In this document: positions 14,707 through 21,537 of the stretch, piece by piece | How positions within the stretch are numbered: position 1 is the stretch's first letter | How the letters are laid out: every line of letters starts with the position of its first letter | IMG/VR virus record: IMGVR_UViG_3300025128_000404 | Location: 1-21,537 of that record | Length of the DNA stretch: 21,537 nucleotides | Source: a virus | Strand: one strand, 5' to 3' | The notes under the pieces: model-generated | The model's database searches: none | What the model saw: the letters and a program-made list of their open reading frames with translations, nothing else | Told to the model about the DNA's origin: nothing | Program-made: the position numbers and the translations under genes

Positions 14707-15161
14707 TAACTAAGAAAAAATACGAACTAAATAAAAACTTTTCACACGACCTAAAAGCCGGTGTAATAAGAGAAGAAAAACTGGCTGAGATATTAGCTGA
14801 TAAACCAATTGAAGTTAAAACTGAGATGGGTATGTGGAAAGACACGGGTAACCTAGCGATAGAAATAGAGTTTGATGGTAAGCCGAGTGGCTTATATAAA
14901 ACAGAATCTGAATATTGGTGGCATAATTTAGAGGTTAGAAACGAAGAATATATGTCTTTGTTTTTTAAAGTAGCTACCTTAAAGGAAATTGTAGAAAAAA
15001 TTATAGAAAACTATCCGCATAGAGTAAGGATGGGTGGAGACGATAACCTAAGTAAATTAGTGTTAGTCCCACTGGCGGGGTTGTTTTTTCTAAAGGAGAA
15101 AGATTTAAATTGGCGGAAAGCGCCAACAAACAAAAAAGGAGAAGATGATGGCAAAAGTTAG
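14703..15161 (+). CDS. PD-(D/E)XK nuclease-like protein
   Basis: A 152-residue protein, ATG overlapping the previous stop (ATGA). Residues 20-60 read GVIREEKLAEIL, then IEVKTE and WKDTGNLAIEIEF-GKPSG: an acidic residue (E24 or E25) upstream of E37-x-K39 fits a PD-(D/E)XK nuclease core, followed by a conserved-looking YWWHNL segment. Phages of marine bacteria encode relatives with the EVKTDxxWxxTGN-type pattern. It could be a structure-specific nuclease acting with the recombination genes downstream. The missing canonical Asp leaves activity uncertain. Confidence 0.5.
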   Translation: MITKKKYELNKNFSHDLKAGVIREEKLAEILADKPIEVKTEMGMWKDTGNLAIEIEFDGKPSGLYKTESEYWWHNLEVRNEEYMSLFFKVATLKEIVEKIIENYPHRVRMGGDDNLSKLVLVPLAGLFFLKEKDLNWRKAPTNKKGEDDGKS

Positions 15162-15366
15162 TGCACACTTAGGATTTACATTTAGAGTAGGCCCATTAGA
15201 ACAAAACCAATATGGTAGAGTAGATTTGACTATAGACCAGATTGATACAGAGTTACCACTAGAGGCACAATTAGAAGAATCTAAAGTAGTAGCTGATGTT
15301 GTTTGGGATGTACTTAAAGACAAAGTAGATGCTCAAATTGAGGATATGTTAGATGATGGAAAATAG
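15148..15366 (+). CDS. Small hypothetical protein
   Basis: A 72-residue protein with SD AAGGAG (15137-15142); ATG 15148 (MAKVSAHLG) is 5 bases downstream and is preferred over the adjacent ATG 15145. The N-terminal half is beta-rich (HLGFTFRVGPLEQNQYGRVD), the C-terminal half an acidic helix (VADVVWDVLKDKVDAQIEDM). Overlaps the genes on both sides by about 14 bases. Not recognised. Confidence 0.6.
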   Translation: MAKVSAHLGFTFRVGPLEQNQYGRVDLTIDQIDTELPLEAQLEESKVVADVVWDVLKDKVDAQIEDMLDDGK

Positions 15367-15610
15367 TATACCTAGCAGAGCTCAGGTATTAGAAGCTATT
15401 TTAGCCGAACGGGAAAGACAAGACCAACTATGGGGTGAACAGAACCACGATGACTCTTGGTGGAATATACTAACGGTTGAAAAAAATGGTCACATAGCGG
15501 AAGAAATATTTGGGAACAGTGACACAAAGTTATTTATAGAATTAATTCAAACAGCAGCTACATATTTTGCATGGGCTGAGTCGGTTCAAAGGAGACATAA
15601 AAATGGATAA
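15353..15610 (+). CDS. MazG-like / phage ERxRQDxxWG family protein
   Basis: An 85-residue helical protein with the motif AILAERERQDQLWGEQNHDD near residues 15-34, followed by VEKNGHIAEEI and ELIQTAATYFAWAESV. This resembles small phage proteins related to the all-alpha NTP pyrophosphohydrolase (MazG) fold, which clear non-canonical or alarmone nucleotides; the metal-binding EExxE is only partly visible (EKNGHIAEE). Start ATG 15353 or 15356. The stop overlaps the RecA start. Confidence 0.45.
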   Translation: MMENSIPSRAQVLEAILAERERQDQLWGEQNHDDSWWNILTVEKNGHIAEEIFGNSDTKLFIELIQTAATYFAWAESVQRRHKNG

Positions 15611-16544
15611 AAATGCAGAAGATGCTATAGAAAAACTATTAAAGGATAAACATTTAAATTTTCAAAAAGGTGACAGCAATGATTTTGTAACAAATCGAAT
15701 ACCTTTTAATATACCAGCGCTAGATAAACTTACTGGAGGTGGTATCCCATTCAAGAAAATGACTCTTATATATGGTCCAACTAATGTAGGAAAATCTTAT
15801 TTAGCATCTCAAATAGTTGTGAATGCACAGAAAATGGGTGGTAAAGCTGTTTGGATAGACACAGAGCTTTCATATGATAGAGATTGGATGAGAACCTGTG
15901 GAGTTGACGACCAAAAGATACTTGTGTCTCAACCAACTACCGGAGAAGAAGCTTTAGAACACGTTCGACAAGCGATGGTAAACGGTTTTGAGGTTATAGT
16001 GTTAGACAGTATAGCCGGTCTTGTACCTACAAATATATTAGAAGAAGAGTTTGGCAAAAGCCCAATGGCGTGGCAATCAAGGTTTGTAAACACAGCGTTT
16101 CCTAGATTGTTTCCACATCTCCAAAACGGTTCAGCTTTTGTTGCTATAAACCAAGTACGTGCTAGTATGGGGCCAGTAGCTCTAGACGCTATGCCTGCAG
16201 GTCAGGGGCAAGTGTTCTTTTCCCACTCTATTCTACAGGTTCAGAGAAAAGGATGGATAACAGAAGGCGAGAAAAAAGTAGGGTTTGATATGAATATCAG
16301 ACTAAGAAAAACTAAAACAGGTGGTGAAAATTGGGACTCTGCTATTGTGCCTTTCAGAGTAGAAGGTGGAATTGATGTTCTTGAGAGTTATATTCGGGAT
16401 GCAGTAGACCAAAAACTAATTATACAAAAAGGCGCTTGGTATTCATATGGGGACATAAAGGCTATGGGTCTAAATGGTATAAAAGCAAAGTTTTTAGAGG
16501 ATGATAAACTGTTTGAAAAGCTTCAAAATGAACTTACCTCCTAG
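15603..16544 (+). CDS. recA: RecA/UvsX-type recombinase
   Basis: A 313-residue strand-exchange ATPase. Start ATG 15603 has a strong SD (AAAGGAG 15588-15594); an earlier ATG at 15567 is inside the previous gene. Walker A GPTNVGKS at residues 58-65, E at the VWIDTE motif (catalytic Glu position), Walker B VIVLDS (D135), a loop-1-like SPMAWQSRF region, and a FVAINQVRASMG segment matching RecA VFINQIR. The C-terminal domain is short compared with E. coli RecA (353). It should pair homologous DNA during replication-linked recombination and repair, acting with the SSB and the nucleases that follow. Confidence 0.9.
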   Translation: MDKNAEDAIEKLLKDKHLNFQKGDSNDFVTNRIPFNIPALDKLTGGGIPFKKMTLIYGPTNVGKSYLASQIVVNAQKMGGKAVWIDTELSYDRDWMRTCGVDDQKILVSQPTTGEEALEHVRQAMVNGFEVIVLDSIAGLVPTNILEEEFGKSPMAWQSRFVNTAFPRLFPHLQNGSAFVAINQVRASMGPVALDAMPAGQGQVFFSHSILQVQRKGWITEGEKKVGFDMNIRLRKTKTGGENWDSAIVPFRVEGGIDVLESYIRDAVDQKLIIQKGAWYSYGDIKAMGLNGIKAKFLEDDKLFEKLQNELTS

Positions 16545-16833
16545 AGATTTTACTGAACAAGAACTTATTATAGCTAAATGTTTAGATGAGTTTGGGCTTA
16601 GGTACGATGAGCAGGTTTACTACCACCCTTACATAGTAGATTTCTACATACCAGAGATAAAAATGGTGGTTGAGGCTGACGGAATATATGGACATCTTTC
16701 TAAAAGAGATGCGCAGAGAGATAAAGAACTGCTATTATTAGAAGATATTGAGTATATTATACATATAAAAGAAAAAACATTAAAAAAAGTAAAGGAAAAA
16801 TTATGGCTGGAATTAAACAAATTAAGCCAATAG
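16528..16833 (+). CDS. Vsr/DUF559-like nuclease
   Basis: A 101-residue protein of the very-short-patch-repair/DUF559 endonuclease fold: PYIVDFYIPEIKMVVEADG-IYGH gives D38, E49, D51 and H56, the usual metal-binding set, followed by DAQRDKELLLLEDIEYIIHI. Start ATG 16528 overlaps the end of recA; an alternative start at 16501 is deeper in recA. SD is weak. Family members nick or cut DNA, in phages often at structures or mismatches. Immediately between RecA and a Cas4-like nuclease, so recombination processing is likely; homing-type nuclease behaviour is possible. Confidence 0.7.
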   Translation: MNLPPRDFTEQELIIAKCLDEFGLRYDEQVYYHPYIVDFYIPEIKMVVEADGIYGHLSKRDAQRDKELLLLEDIEYIIHIKEKTLKKVKEKLWLELNKLSQ

Positions 16834-17477
16834 GTCCAAAGAACCATATAAAAAACGATTTGTGGTTATCTGAAATAATTGATGAACATTTAAGGGGTAC
16901 TATGACAGCGCCTCGGACAGGAGTGTTTCATCCATCTGTTATTAGCAACCCATGTGATAGATATGTTTGGTTATGTTATCATGGTAAGATGGTAGACCAA
17001 CCACTACCTGCTAATCTACAAAGGATTTTCCAAAATGGTAACTTTTTAGAGGAACGTGTAGAGACATGGTTGAAAGCTTTAAACATATTAGTGGATAGGG
17101 AAGTTTCTGTAAAGCAGGACATCCCACCTATTTCAGGGCGTATCGACTTCTTAATTAAACATTATACTTATGGGATTACCCCCATTGAGTTGAAATCAAT
17201 TAATACAGCGGGTTTTTCAAAACTAAGAGGTCCTAAACCAGAGCATCAAACTCAAATTCAAATGTATTTAAATATGGGCGGCTATGAAAAAGGCACTGTT
17301 TTATATGAGAATAAAAATGACCAAAAGATAAAAACCTTTATCGTAGATAGGGACTTAGACCAATGGAATAACCTTTTAGACAGGTGTTTCAGAATACAAG
17401 AAGCGCTTATAGCTCCTGAAAAATGCACAGGGAACACTTGGTGTAATTGTAAACTAGTTCCTTTAGGAAGCGTGTAA
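16803..17477 (+). CDS. Cas4/RecB-like exonuclease (PD-(D/E)XK)
   Basis: A 224-residue nuclease. Conserved elements in order: C51 (NPCDRYVW), F-x2-G-x3-E (F76, G79, E83), D115 (ISGRIDFLI), E129-x-K131 (PIELKS), and Q151-x3-Y155 (QIQMYL), the RecB/Cas4 motif set. Three more Cys, C208, C214 and C216, at the C-terminus complete a one-plus-three arrangement like the 4Fe-4S cluster of Cas4/AddB, although their spacing is unusual. SD AAAGGAA precedes the ATG, which lies inside the previous gene (31-base overlap). Likely resects ends for RecA. No CRISPR genes are nearby, so this is not CRISPR adaptation. Confidence 0.8.
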   Translation: MAGIKQIKPIGPKNHIKNDLWLSEIIDEHLRGTMTAPRTGVFHPSVISNPCDRYVWLCYHGKMVDQPLPANLQRIFQNGNFLEERVETWLKALNILVDREVSVKQDIPPISGRIDFLIKHYTYGITPIELKSINTAGFSKLRGPKPEHQTQIQMYLNMGGYEKGTVLYENKNDQKIKTFIVDRDLDQWNNLLDRCFRIQEALIAPEKCTGNTWCNCKLVPLGSV

Positions 17478-17974
17478 TGGAAGAACGAGAGACTAAATGG
17501 ACTCCTATGAAGGCTTTAGGACGAGTGGCGAAGCGTGTGGATGCTTTAGGTATACCCATATTTGACCCACATCTTCCAGAGACAGAAGAGCTGGTTTTTT
17601 CAGAATTAGCTAATGCTACTGACAAAGAATTAGAAAAGTATTTAACTATTTATGGTGGATACAATGCCTTTCTACAAACAAAAATTGCTGACATAGAGGC
17701 AGTATTAGGAGCTTTGGAAGCATCTTTTAGTGAAGGATATAGTAAAGCGGCTTATACTGTTTGCAAAGAACATGAGCAGAAGGGCAATAAACGTCCGACT
17801 AACGACTTAATTAGAGGTGAGGTGTTAGATTCTTTCGATGCCTTAGCGCAACTTAAAAAAGATATTATTGAACAAACGGCAGAAATAAGAAGACTACGAG
17901 GTTTATTAGAAACTTACAAAGAAGCTTATGGAACTGTAAGTAGAGTAGTAACCTTGAGAACTAAGCGAGATTAG
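17477..17974 (+). CDS. Helical hypothetical protein in recombination cluster
   Basis: A 165-residue protein; ATG overlaps the stop of the nuclease gene (TAATG). The first ~45 residues are basic then Pro/acidic; residues about 45-165 look helical with coiled-coil-like stretches (ALAQLKKDIIEQTAEIRRLR). One Cys only and no enzymatic motif. Not recognised. Between the Cas4-like nuclease and RuvC, it could be a recombination mediator or nuclease partner; inference from position only. Confidence 0.65.
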   Translation: MEERETKWTPMKALGRVAKRVDALGIPIFDPHLPETEELVFSELANATDKELEKYLTIYGGYNAFLQTKIADIEAVLGALEASFSEGYSKAAYTVCKEHEQKGNKRPTNDLIRGEVLDSFDALAQLKKDIIEQTAEIRRLRGLLETYKEAYGTVSRVVTLRTKRD

Positions 17975-17975
17975 A

Positions 17976-18431
17976 GTGAAACAATTTTTAGGACTGGACA
18001 CATCCAGCAGAGCTATTCATGGGGCGGTTGTAGATAAAGACGAAAAATTAGTTGGTCTTTATAAATGGGGTAGTGATAAAAAGAATGCTGGAGAAAGATT
18101 TCCGGAAATAGTAGTTGAATTTTCTAAGGAAATGAGTAAAATAAATATAATAGATAATGCTGCAGTAGAAGCTGCAATTTTTGTACAAAACAGAAAGTCA
18201 CTAATTTCATTAGCTAGTATAATTGGAGCTACTTGGGCAGTATTAGTCTTAAATGGTATAGAAACATCTTTGATACACCACGCTGAATGGAAGAAAGAAA
18301 TTCTAGGTAAGGGTAGTTTAAAGAAAGATGCAATTATGGAATATGCAATAGACAAGTGGGGAGACAAATTTCCCGAACAAGATTACGCTGATGCAGCATG
18401 CATAGCGTTATGGAACAAAAGGAGGTTCTAG
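17976..18431 (+). CDS. RuvC-like Holliday junction resolvase
   Basis: A 151-residue RNase H-fold nuclease. LGLDTSSRAIHGAVVD gives D8; VEAAIF gives E65; the C-terminal QDYADAACIALW gives D136 and D139, the RuvC acidic set, with KKEILGKGSLKKDAIMEYAI before it like the GxG..K region of RuvC. It begins with GTG one base after the previous stop, and ends inside the SD of the next gene. Likely resolves four-way junctions or branched replication DNA before packaging, as in T4 and lambda-type resolvases. Confidence 0.8.
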   Translation: MKQFLGLDTSSRAIHGAVVDKDEKLVGLYKWGSDKKNAGERFPEIVVEFSKEMSKINIIDNAAVEAAIFVQNRKSLISLASIIGATWAVLVLNGIETSLIHHAEWKKEILGKGSLKKDAIMEYAIDKWGDKFPEQDYADAACIALWNKRRF

Positions 18432-18432
18432 T

Positions 18433-18948
18433 ATGAGTATAGCTGGTGGACTAACCAAGGTAGTTAGAGGTTTTCAAATGTTTTTCCCGGGTAAGACGGA
18501 AGAAACTAAAAGAGAGTATAAAGACAAATTTCCTAAGAAATTACCTACTCTTGAAGATGTAAAAAAAGAATATGGGGCTGTTGTTTGGTGTAAGTTTGCT
18601 AAATGTGGTAGTAACCAACAAGTAAAAAATTTACAGAGAACTACAGGAACTTTATTGAAAAGACAAAATTATACCCCAATTAATGAACAAGAACATGTTT
18701 GGGCTGGGGTATGTACTAGAGGTGAGATAGGAATGCAATTCAATGAAATAAGATTACCCGGTGGCTCTAAGGTAAAGGTTCCGAGTTGTTACACAGCACA
18801 TACAGATAAAACAGGATACTGGGATTTCTCTCAATTCCTAAACTCAGATGGAAGTCCATTAGGAGGAAACATAGATTCACAACATGTGTCAGATGCTGGA
18901 TATAGCATGGATGATTCAAACAGTATTTATGACCAATTTAAAGATTAA
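18433..18948 (+). CDS. Hypothetical protein before terminase
   Basis: A 171-residue protein with a strong SD (AAAAGGAGG 18417-18425). N-terminus basic and amphipathic (GGLTKVVRGFQMFFPGKTEE), then a domain with cysteines (WCKFAKCG, GVCTRGE, PSCYTAH) and two Trp (VVWCK and GYWDFS), and an acidic Ser/Asp-rich C-terminus. Mixed alpha/beta. Not recognised. Position between the RuvC-like resolvase and terminase small subunit suggests a role in DNA processing or packaging. Confidence 0.65.
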   Translation: MSIAGGLTKVVRGFQMFFPGKTEETKREYKDKFPKKLPTLEDVKKEYGAVVWCKFAKCGSNQQVKNLQRTTGTLLKRQNYTPINEQEHVWAGVCTRGEIGMQFNEIRLPGGSKVKVPSCYTAHTDKTGYWDFSQFLNSDGSPLGGNIDSQHVSDAGYSMDDSNSIYDQFKD

Positions 18949-18953
18949 AAATT

Positions 18954-19454
18954 ATGCCTAAACATATACCAAACGAAATAAAACTAAATGCTATGGAGCT
19001 GTTTTTAAAAGGTGATAAATCCGCTAAAGAGATAGCAGCTGAGGTGTCCACAGAAGAACACGCGGTGGCTGCGCCTACTATTTATATGTGGGCTAAGAAA
19101 GACCATTGGGGCGAACAGAAAGCGGTAGCTATATCGGACCAACAAAATAAGCTGGCCGAGAGTGAGGGGGAAAGATTTGCTCGATTACAAACAGAGCAGT
19201 TGGACACCTATACAGATATTGCTAACAAAGCCGGTAGAGAAATGAAAGGATTAACTTTTGACAGACCTCTTGATGCAGTTAGAGCAGCGGATATTGGTAT
19301 AAAGGGACAGCGTGAAGTATTACAAGGCATGATAAATATGGAGTTTGTCCAAGATATCATGACAGTTTTAATTGAAGAAATTGGAGACCAAGACACTTTA
19401 CAAAGAATTGGTGTGAAGTTGAAAGCCATAGAACAAAAACACCGAGAGGTTTAA
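18954..19454 (+). CDS. terS: Terminase small subunit
   Basis: A 166-residue protein, ATG with weak SD. An N-terminal helix-turn-helix (residues about 20-50: KSAKEIAAEVSTEEHAVAAP, then TIYMWAKKDHWGEQ) is followed by a helical oligomerisation region and acidic/basic C-terminus. This is the usual small terminase architecture: DNA recognition plus ring assembly, delivering DNA to the large subunit. The immediate neighbour is the large terminase gene (one base between genes), which strongly supports the call. Confidence 0.75.
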   Translation: MPKHIPNEIKLNAMELFLKGDKSAKEIAAEVSTEEHAVAAPTIYMWAKKDHWGEQKAVAISDQQNKLAESEGERFARLQTEQLDTYTDIANKAGREMKGLTFDRPLDAVRAADIGIKGQREVLQGMINMEFVQDIMTVLIEEIGDQDTLQRIGVKLKAIEQKHREV

Positions 19455-19455
19455 A

Positions 19456-21126
19456 ATGGCTAAAGATATTGTAAGTGTTGAACAAGCATTTAATATGCTA
19501 TCTGATGGACTACTTGAGCAAAAAAGATATGAAGTAGGCACTTTCAGAGAGTTTATTGAAAATATATGGGCTCATTCTTTTGACAACCCAGAGTACTTTA
19601 AGGCTTGGCATGTAAGTTTACTTGCGGAAGATGTTGAAGAATGTTTAGCAGAAGGGCTAAACTATGTGGGTATTCTACCTCGTGGACATTTTAAATCTAC
19701 AATATTAGGGCATGCATTTAGTGTTTGGAGATTGCTGAAGGCTCCTAGGGATATGTCTATACTTTATCTTTCTTATAGTGATGGTATGGCTAAATATCAT
19801 ATTGCAGAGATAAATAAAATTGTTGCGAGGAATCCTATTATTCCTGAACTACTTATTAATCGAAATCCTAAAGCAGACTTTTCCGCTAGATTTTATAAGA
19901 ACAATCAACCTATGGAAATAATGCATGGTGGGTTGTTTTCTTTCAAACGAGGAATGCACGTGAATGGCGCTTTGATTGCTGATGACGTTTTGAGAGACCC
20001 TGAGAACCCCTTGAATATGGGGCAAATAACTAAAGTAGAAGACCACTTCATGACAGAATCTATGTTCATACCTTTGAAGGAAGCGCCTGTAATAGTTGTG
20101 GGAACACCAATGATGCCCGGAGATATATTAGCAAAACTACAAGATGACGAGAGATTCAAAGCTAGGGTTCTACCAGCGCTAGACCCAGTACCCGGAAGAA
20201 GGGTGTTGGCTCCCGAGATAATGGATGAGAAATATTTATTGGCGCAACAGAAAGCTAGACCTAAATCCTTTGCATCAGAGTTTATGTTAGTGCCTCACTT
20301 TGCTACAGAGTCATATTTCAATGAAGAGGATATTACAAAGTGTGAACATGAAAATTTAAGGTCTGCCCCAGCGACTAAAAAATTTACAGACTGGCAATCA
20401 GGAGACCAGATTTTTGGAGGCTTTGATGTTGGTAAGAAAAAACACCCATCTCACTTAGTTATTTTTAGAAAACGAGGAGAAGATATAGAACAAATACACC
20501 ATTCTTTCTTAGATGGCTGGAGTTATTCAGACCAAATAGAATATTTGAATGAAGTTGCCGATAATTTTGATTTAACTTCAGGGTATATAGATAACACTAG
20601 AGGTGAATTAGAAGACCGTGGGTTAGACTCTAGATGGAGAGGAATGCATTTCTCACAAAAAAGTAAAAATACCATGGCTTCGGTCTTTGAAAATTTCGTT
20701 CATTCTGGTATATTAAAACTAATCAAAGACGAAAGACAAAAGCAGCAGATTCTGTCCGTCAGTAATGAATTAAAAGCTCCTGATACTCCAATGGGTCATG
20801 GGGATGCTTTTTTCTCAATTGCAATGGCGTTACAGGCAGCCCATGATACAGCATATAAGTTTGTAGATTTAGGCAGTGCGACCGATTGGTTCAATGCTAT
20901 AAGTCCGGGAGAAACCCCGGAAAGTCGAAGTCAGATGATGGATGAGAGGAAGGGAGGTTCGGAAGAACTAAAACCTAAATTAAACCCATTACAGATGGAA
21001 CCATTAAACCCAATTGACAGGGCAGATACAGCTCCTAATCCTATGTGTAAGGAAACTGTATGTAACCCGAATTTTTGGGTATCAGAACGAGGTCTATGCC
21101 TTTATTGTGGCTTTAGACAAAAATAG
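19456..21126 (+). CDS. terL: Terminase large subunit with C-terminal zinc-finger tail
   Basis: A 556-residue packaging motor and nuclease. ATPase: Walker A-like PRGHFKST (K80, S81), Walker B LIADDV (D176/D177), coupling motif VVGTP (T217). Nuclease (RNase H-like): D324 (GGFDVG), D379 (GYIDN) and D450 (GHGDAFF). SD GAGAGG precedes the ATG. The C-terminal ~30 residues hold C531-x4-C536-x11-C548-x2-C551, a zinc-ribbon-like motif not part of the standard large terminase core. It translocates DNA into proheads and cuts it; the tail may contact portal, DNA or small subunit. Confidence 0.9.
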   Translation: MAKDIVSVEQAFNMLSDGLLEQKRYEVGTFREFIENIWAHSFDNPEYFKAWHVSLLAEDVEECLAEGLNYVGILPRGHFKSTILGHAFSVWRLLKAPRDMSILYLSYSDGMAKYHIAEINKIVARNPIIPELLINRNPKADFSARFYKNNQPMEIMHGGLFSFKRGMHVNGALIADDVLRDPENPLNMGQITKVEDHFMTESMFIPLKEAPVIVVGTPMMPGDILAKLQDDERFKARVLPALDPVPGRRVLAPEIMDEKYLLAQQKARPKSFASEFMLVPHFATESYFNEEDITKCEHENLRSAPATKKFTDWQSGDQIFGGFDVGKKKHPSHLVIFRKRGEDIEQIHHSFLDGWSYSDQIEYLNEVADNFDLTSGYIDNTRGELEDRGLDSRWRGMHFSQKSKNTMASVFENFVHSGILKLIKDERQKQQILSVSNELKAPDTPMGHGDAFFSIAMALQAAHDTAYKFVDLGSATDWFNAISPGETPESRSQMMDERKGGSEELKPKLNPLQMEPLNPIDRADTAPNPMCKETVCNPNFWVSERGLCLYCGFRQK

Positions 21127-21140
21127 ATAAGGAGAAATAA

Positions 21141-21537
21141 ATGACATTAAAAGATAAACTAAACCCATCCCATTCAATTACTGACCAAGCAGAAGTAATT
21201 CTAAATCATAGGTATTATTTAAAAGATAAAAAAGGGGATGTTGTTGAAGACTCAACGAAATTATTCGAAAGAGTAGCTGACGCTATTTCTAAAGTCGATA
21301 TTGAGTATGGTAAGTTACCAGTAGATGCTGAACTTACAGCAAAAGATTTTTATGCTATTATGTCTAATTTAGAGTTTATCCCCAACTCTCCGACACTGAT
21401 GAATGCCGGGACAGAGCAAGGAACCTTATCAGCTTGTTTTGTGTTACCACTAGAGGATTCTATGGAAGGAATAATGAAAGCAGCACACGATGCAGCCATG
21501 GTACAAAAATTTGGTGGAGGAACAGGTTTTTCTCTTT
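21141..21537 (+). CDS. nrdJ: Class II (B12-dependent) ribonucleotide reductase, 3' partial
   Basis: The first ~132 residues of a ribonucleotide reductase; the gene runs off the window. Start ATG 21141 with SD AAGGAG (21129-21134). Visible motifs: EFIPNSPTLMNAG (N82-S-P-T) and LSACFVLPLEDSMEGI (C99, the N-terminal redox Cys position), then QKFGGGTGFS. This pattern is typical of adenosylcobalamin-dependent NrdJ enzymes, which reduce ribonucleotides without a separate radical subunit and work in aerobic and anaerobic cells. It would raise dNTP supply for replication. Class II is favoured over class I by these motifs, but the missing 3' part is needed to be sure. Confidence 0.85.
   Translation, partial: MTLKDKLNPSHSITDQAEVILNHRYYLKDKKGDVVEDSTKLFERVADAISKVDIEYGKLPVDAELTAKDFYAIMSNLEFIPNSPTLMNAGTEQGTLSACFVLPLEDSMEGIMKAAHDAAMVQKFGGGTGFSL

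Noticed and set aside
16803-17477. Cas4-like gene as part of a CRISPR adaptation system
   Set aside because: No cas1, cas2, effector or repeat array is visible; phage Cas4-like nucleases usually serve recombination.
1-21537. tRNA genes, insertion sequences, integrase, CRISPR arrays or attachment sites
   Set aside because: No cloverleaf-like segment, terminal inverted repeats, transposase, integrase motif or regularly spaced repeat was seen, and almost every base is inside a supported gene.

Overview
The window is part of the genome of a tailed double-stranded DNA phage (Caudoviricetes-type), probably marine, with a bacterial host. It is AT-rich and densely packed, and every supported gene is on the + strand. 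Neighbouring genes are separated by a few bases or overlap, often as ATGA or TAATG stop/start junctions. The host is inferred to be bacterial from a sigma-70-like factor, Shine-Dalgarno sites, two sigma-70-type promoters, a DnaB/DnaG/PolA replisome and a RecA. The marine guess rests on AT-richness, a B12-dependent ribonucleotide reductase and general resemblance to virioplankton genomes; it is not proven. The code is standard (TGA is used as stop).

Layout. (1) Bases 1-7789, tail module: tail tube protein (5' end outside the window), tail assembly chaperone with a programmed -1 frameshift, a very short tape-measure-like protein, a probable distal tail protein, a 1581-residue hub/fibre protein ending in an S74 self-cleaving chaperone domain, and a small fibre-associated protein. 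(2) Bases 7755-9027, control: a helix-turn-helix/zinc-ribbon protein, a predicted promoter, a phage sigma factor and an overlapping small gene. (3) Bases 9029-14019, replication: DnaB-like helicase, small unknown protein, DnaG-type primase, probable single-stranded DNA-binding protein, family A DNA polymerase with 3'-5' exonuclease. (4) Bases 14043-15610: a second predicted promoter and five small genes (DUF3310-like, unknown, PD-(D/E)XK-like, unknown, MazG-like). (5) Bases 15603-18431, recombination: RecA, Vsr/DUF559-like nuclease, Cas4/RecB-like nuclease, helical unknown, RuvC-like resolvase. (6) Bases 18433-21126: an unknown gene, then terminase small and large subunits. (7) From 21141 to the edge: class II ribonucleotide reductase, 3' truncated.

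How it fits together: RNR supplies dNTPs; helicase, primase, SSB and polymerase copy the genome; RecA and the nucleases probably process and join replication intermediates; the terminase packages the DNA; and the tail genes build the infection apparatus. Capsid, portal and lysis genes are not in the window. The only two intergenic gaps above 20 bases each carry a promoter whose predicted transcription start falls on or within about 3 bases of the next ATG, suggesting leaderless transcripts at two operon heads. The best-supported unusual features are the -1 frameshift site with its internal Shine-Dalgarno-like stimulator, these leaderless promoters, the TTG starts shared by helicase, primase and polymerase, the nuclease-rich recombination cluster, and a zinc-finger tail on the large terminase.
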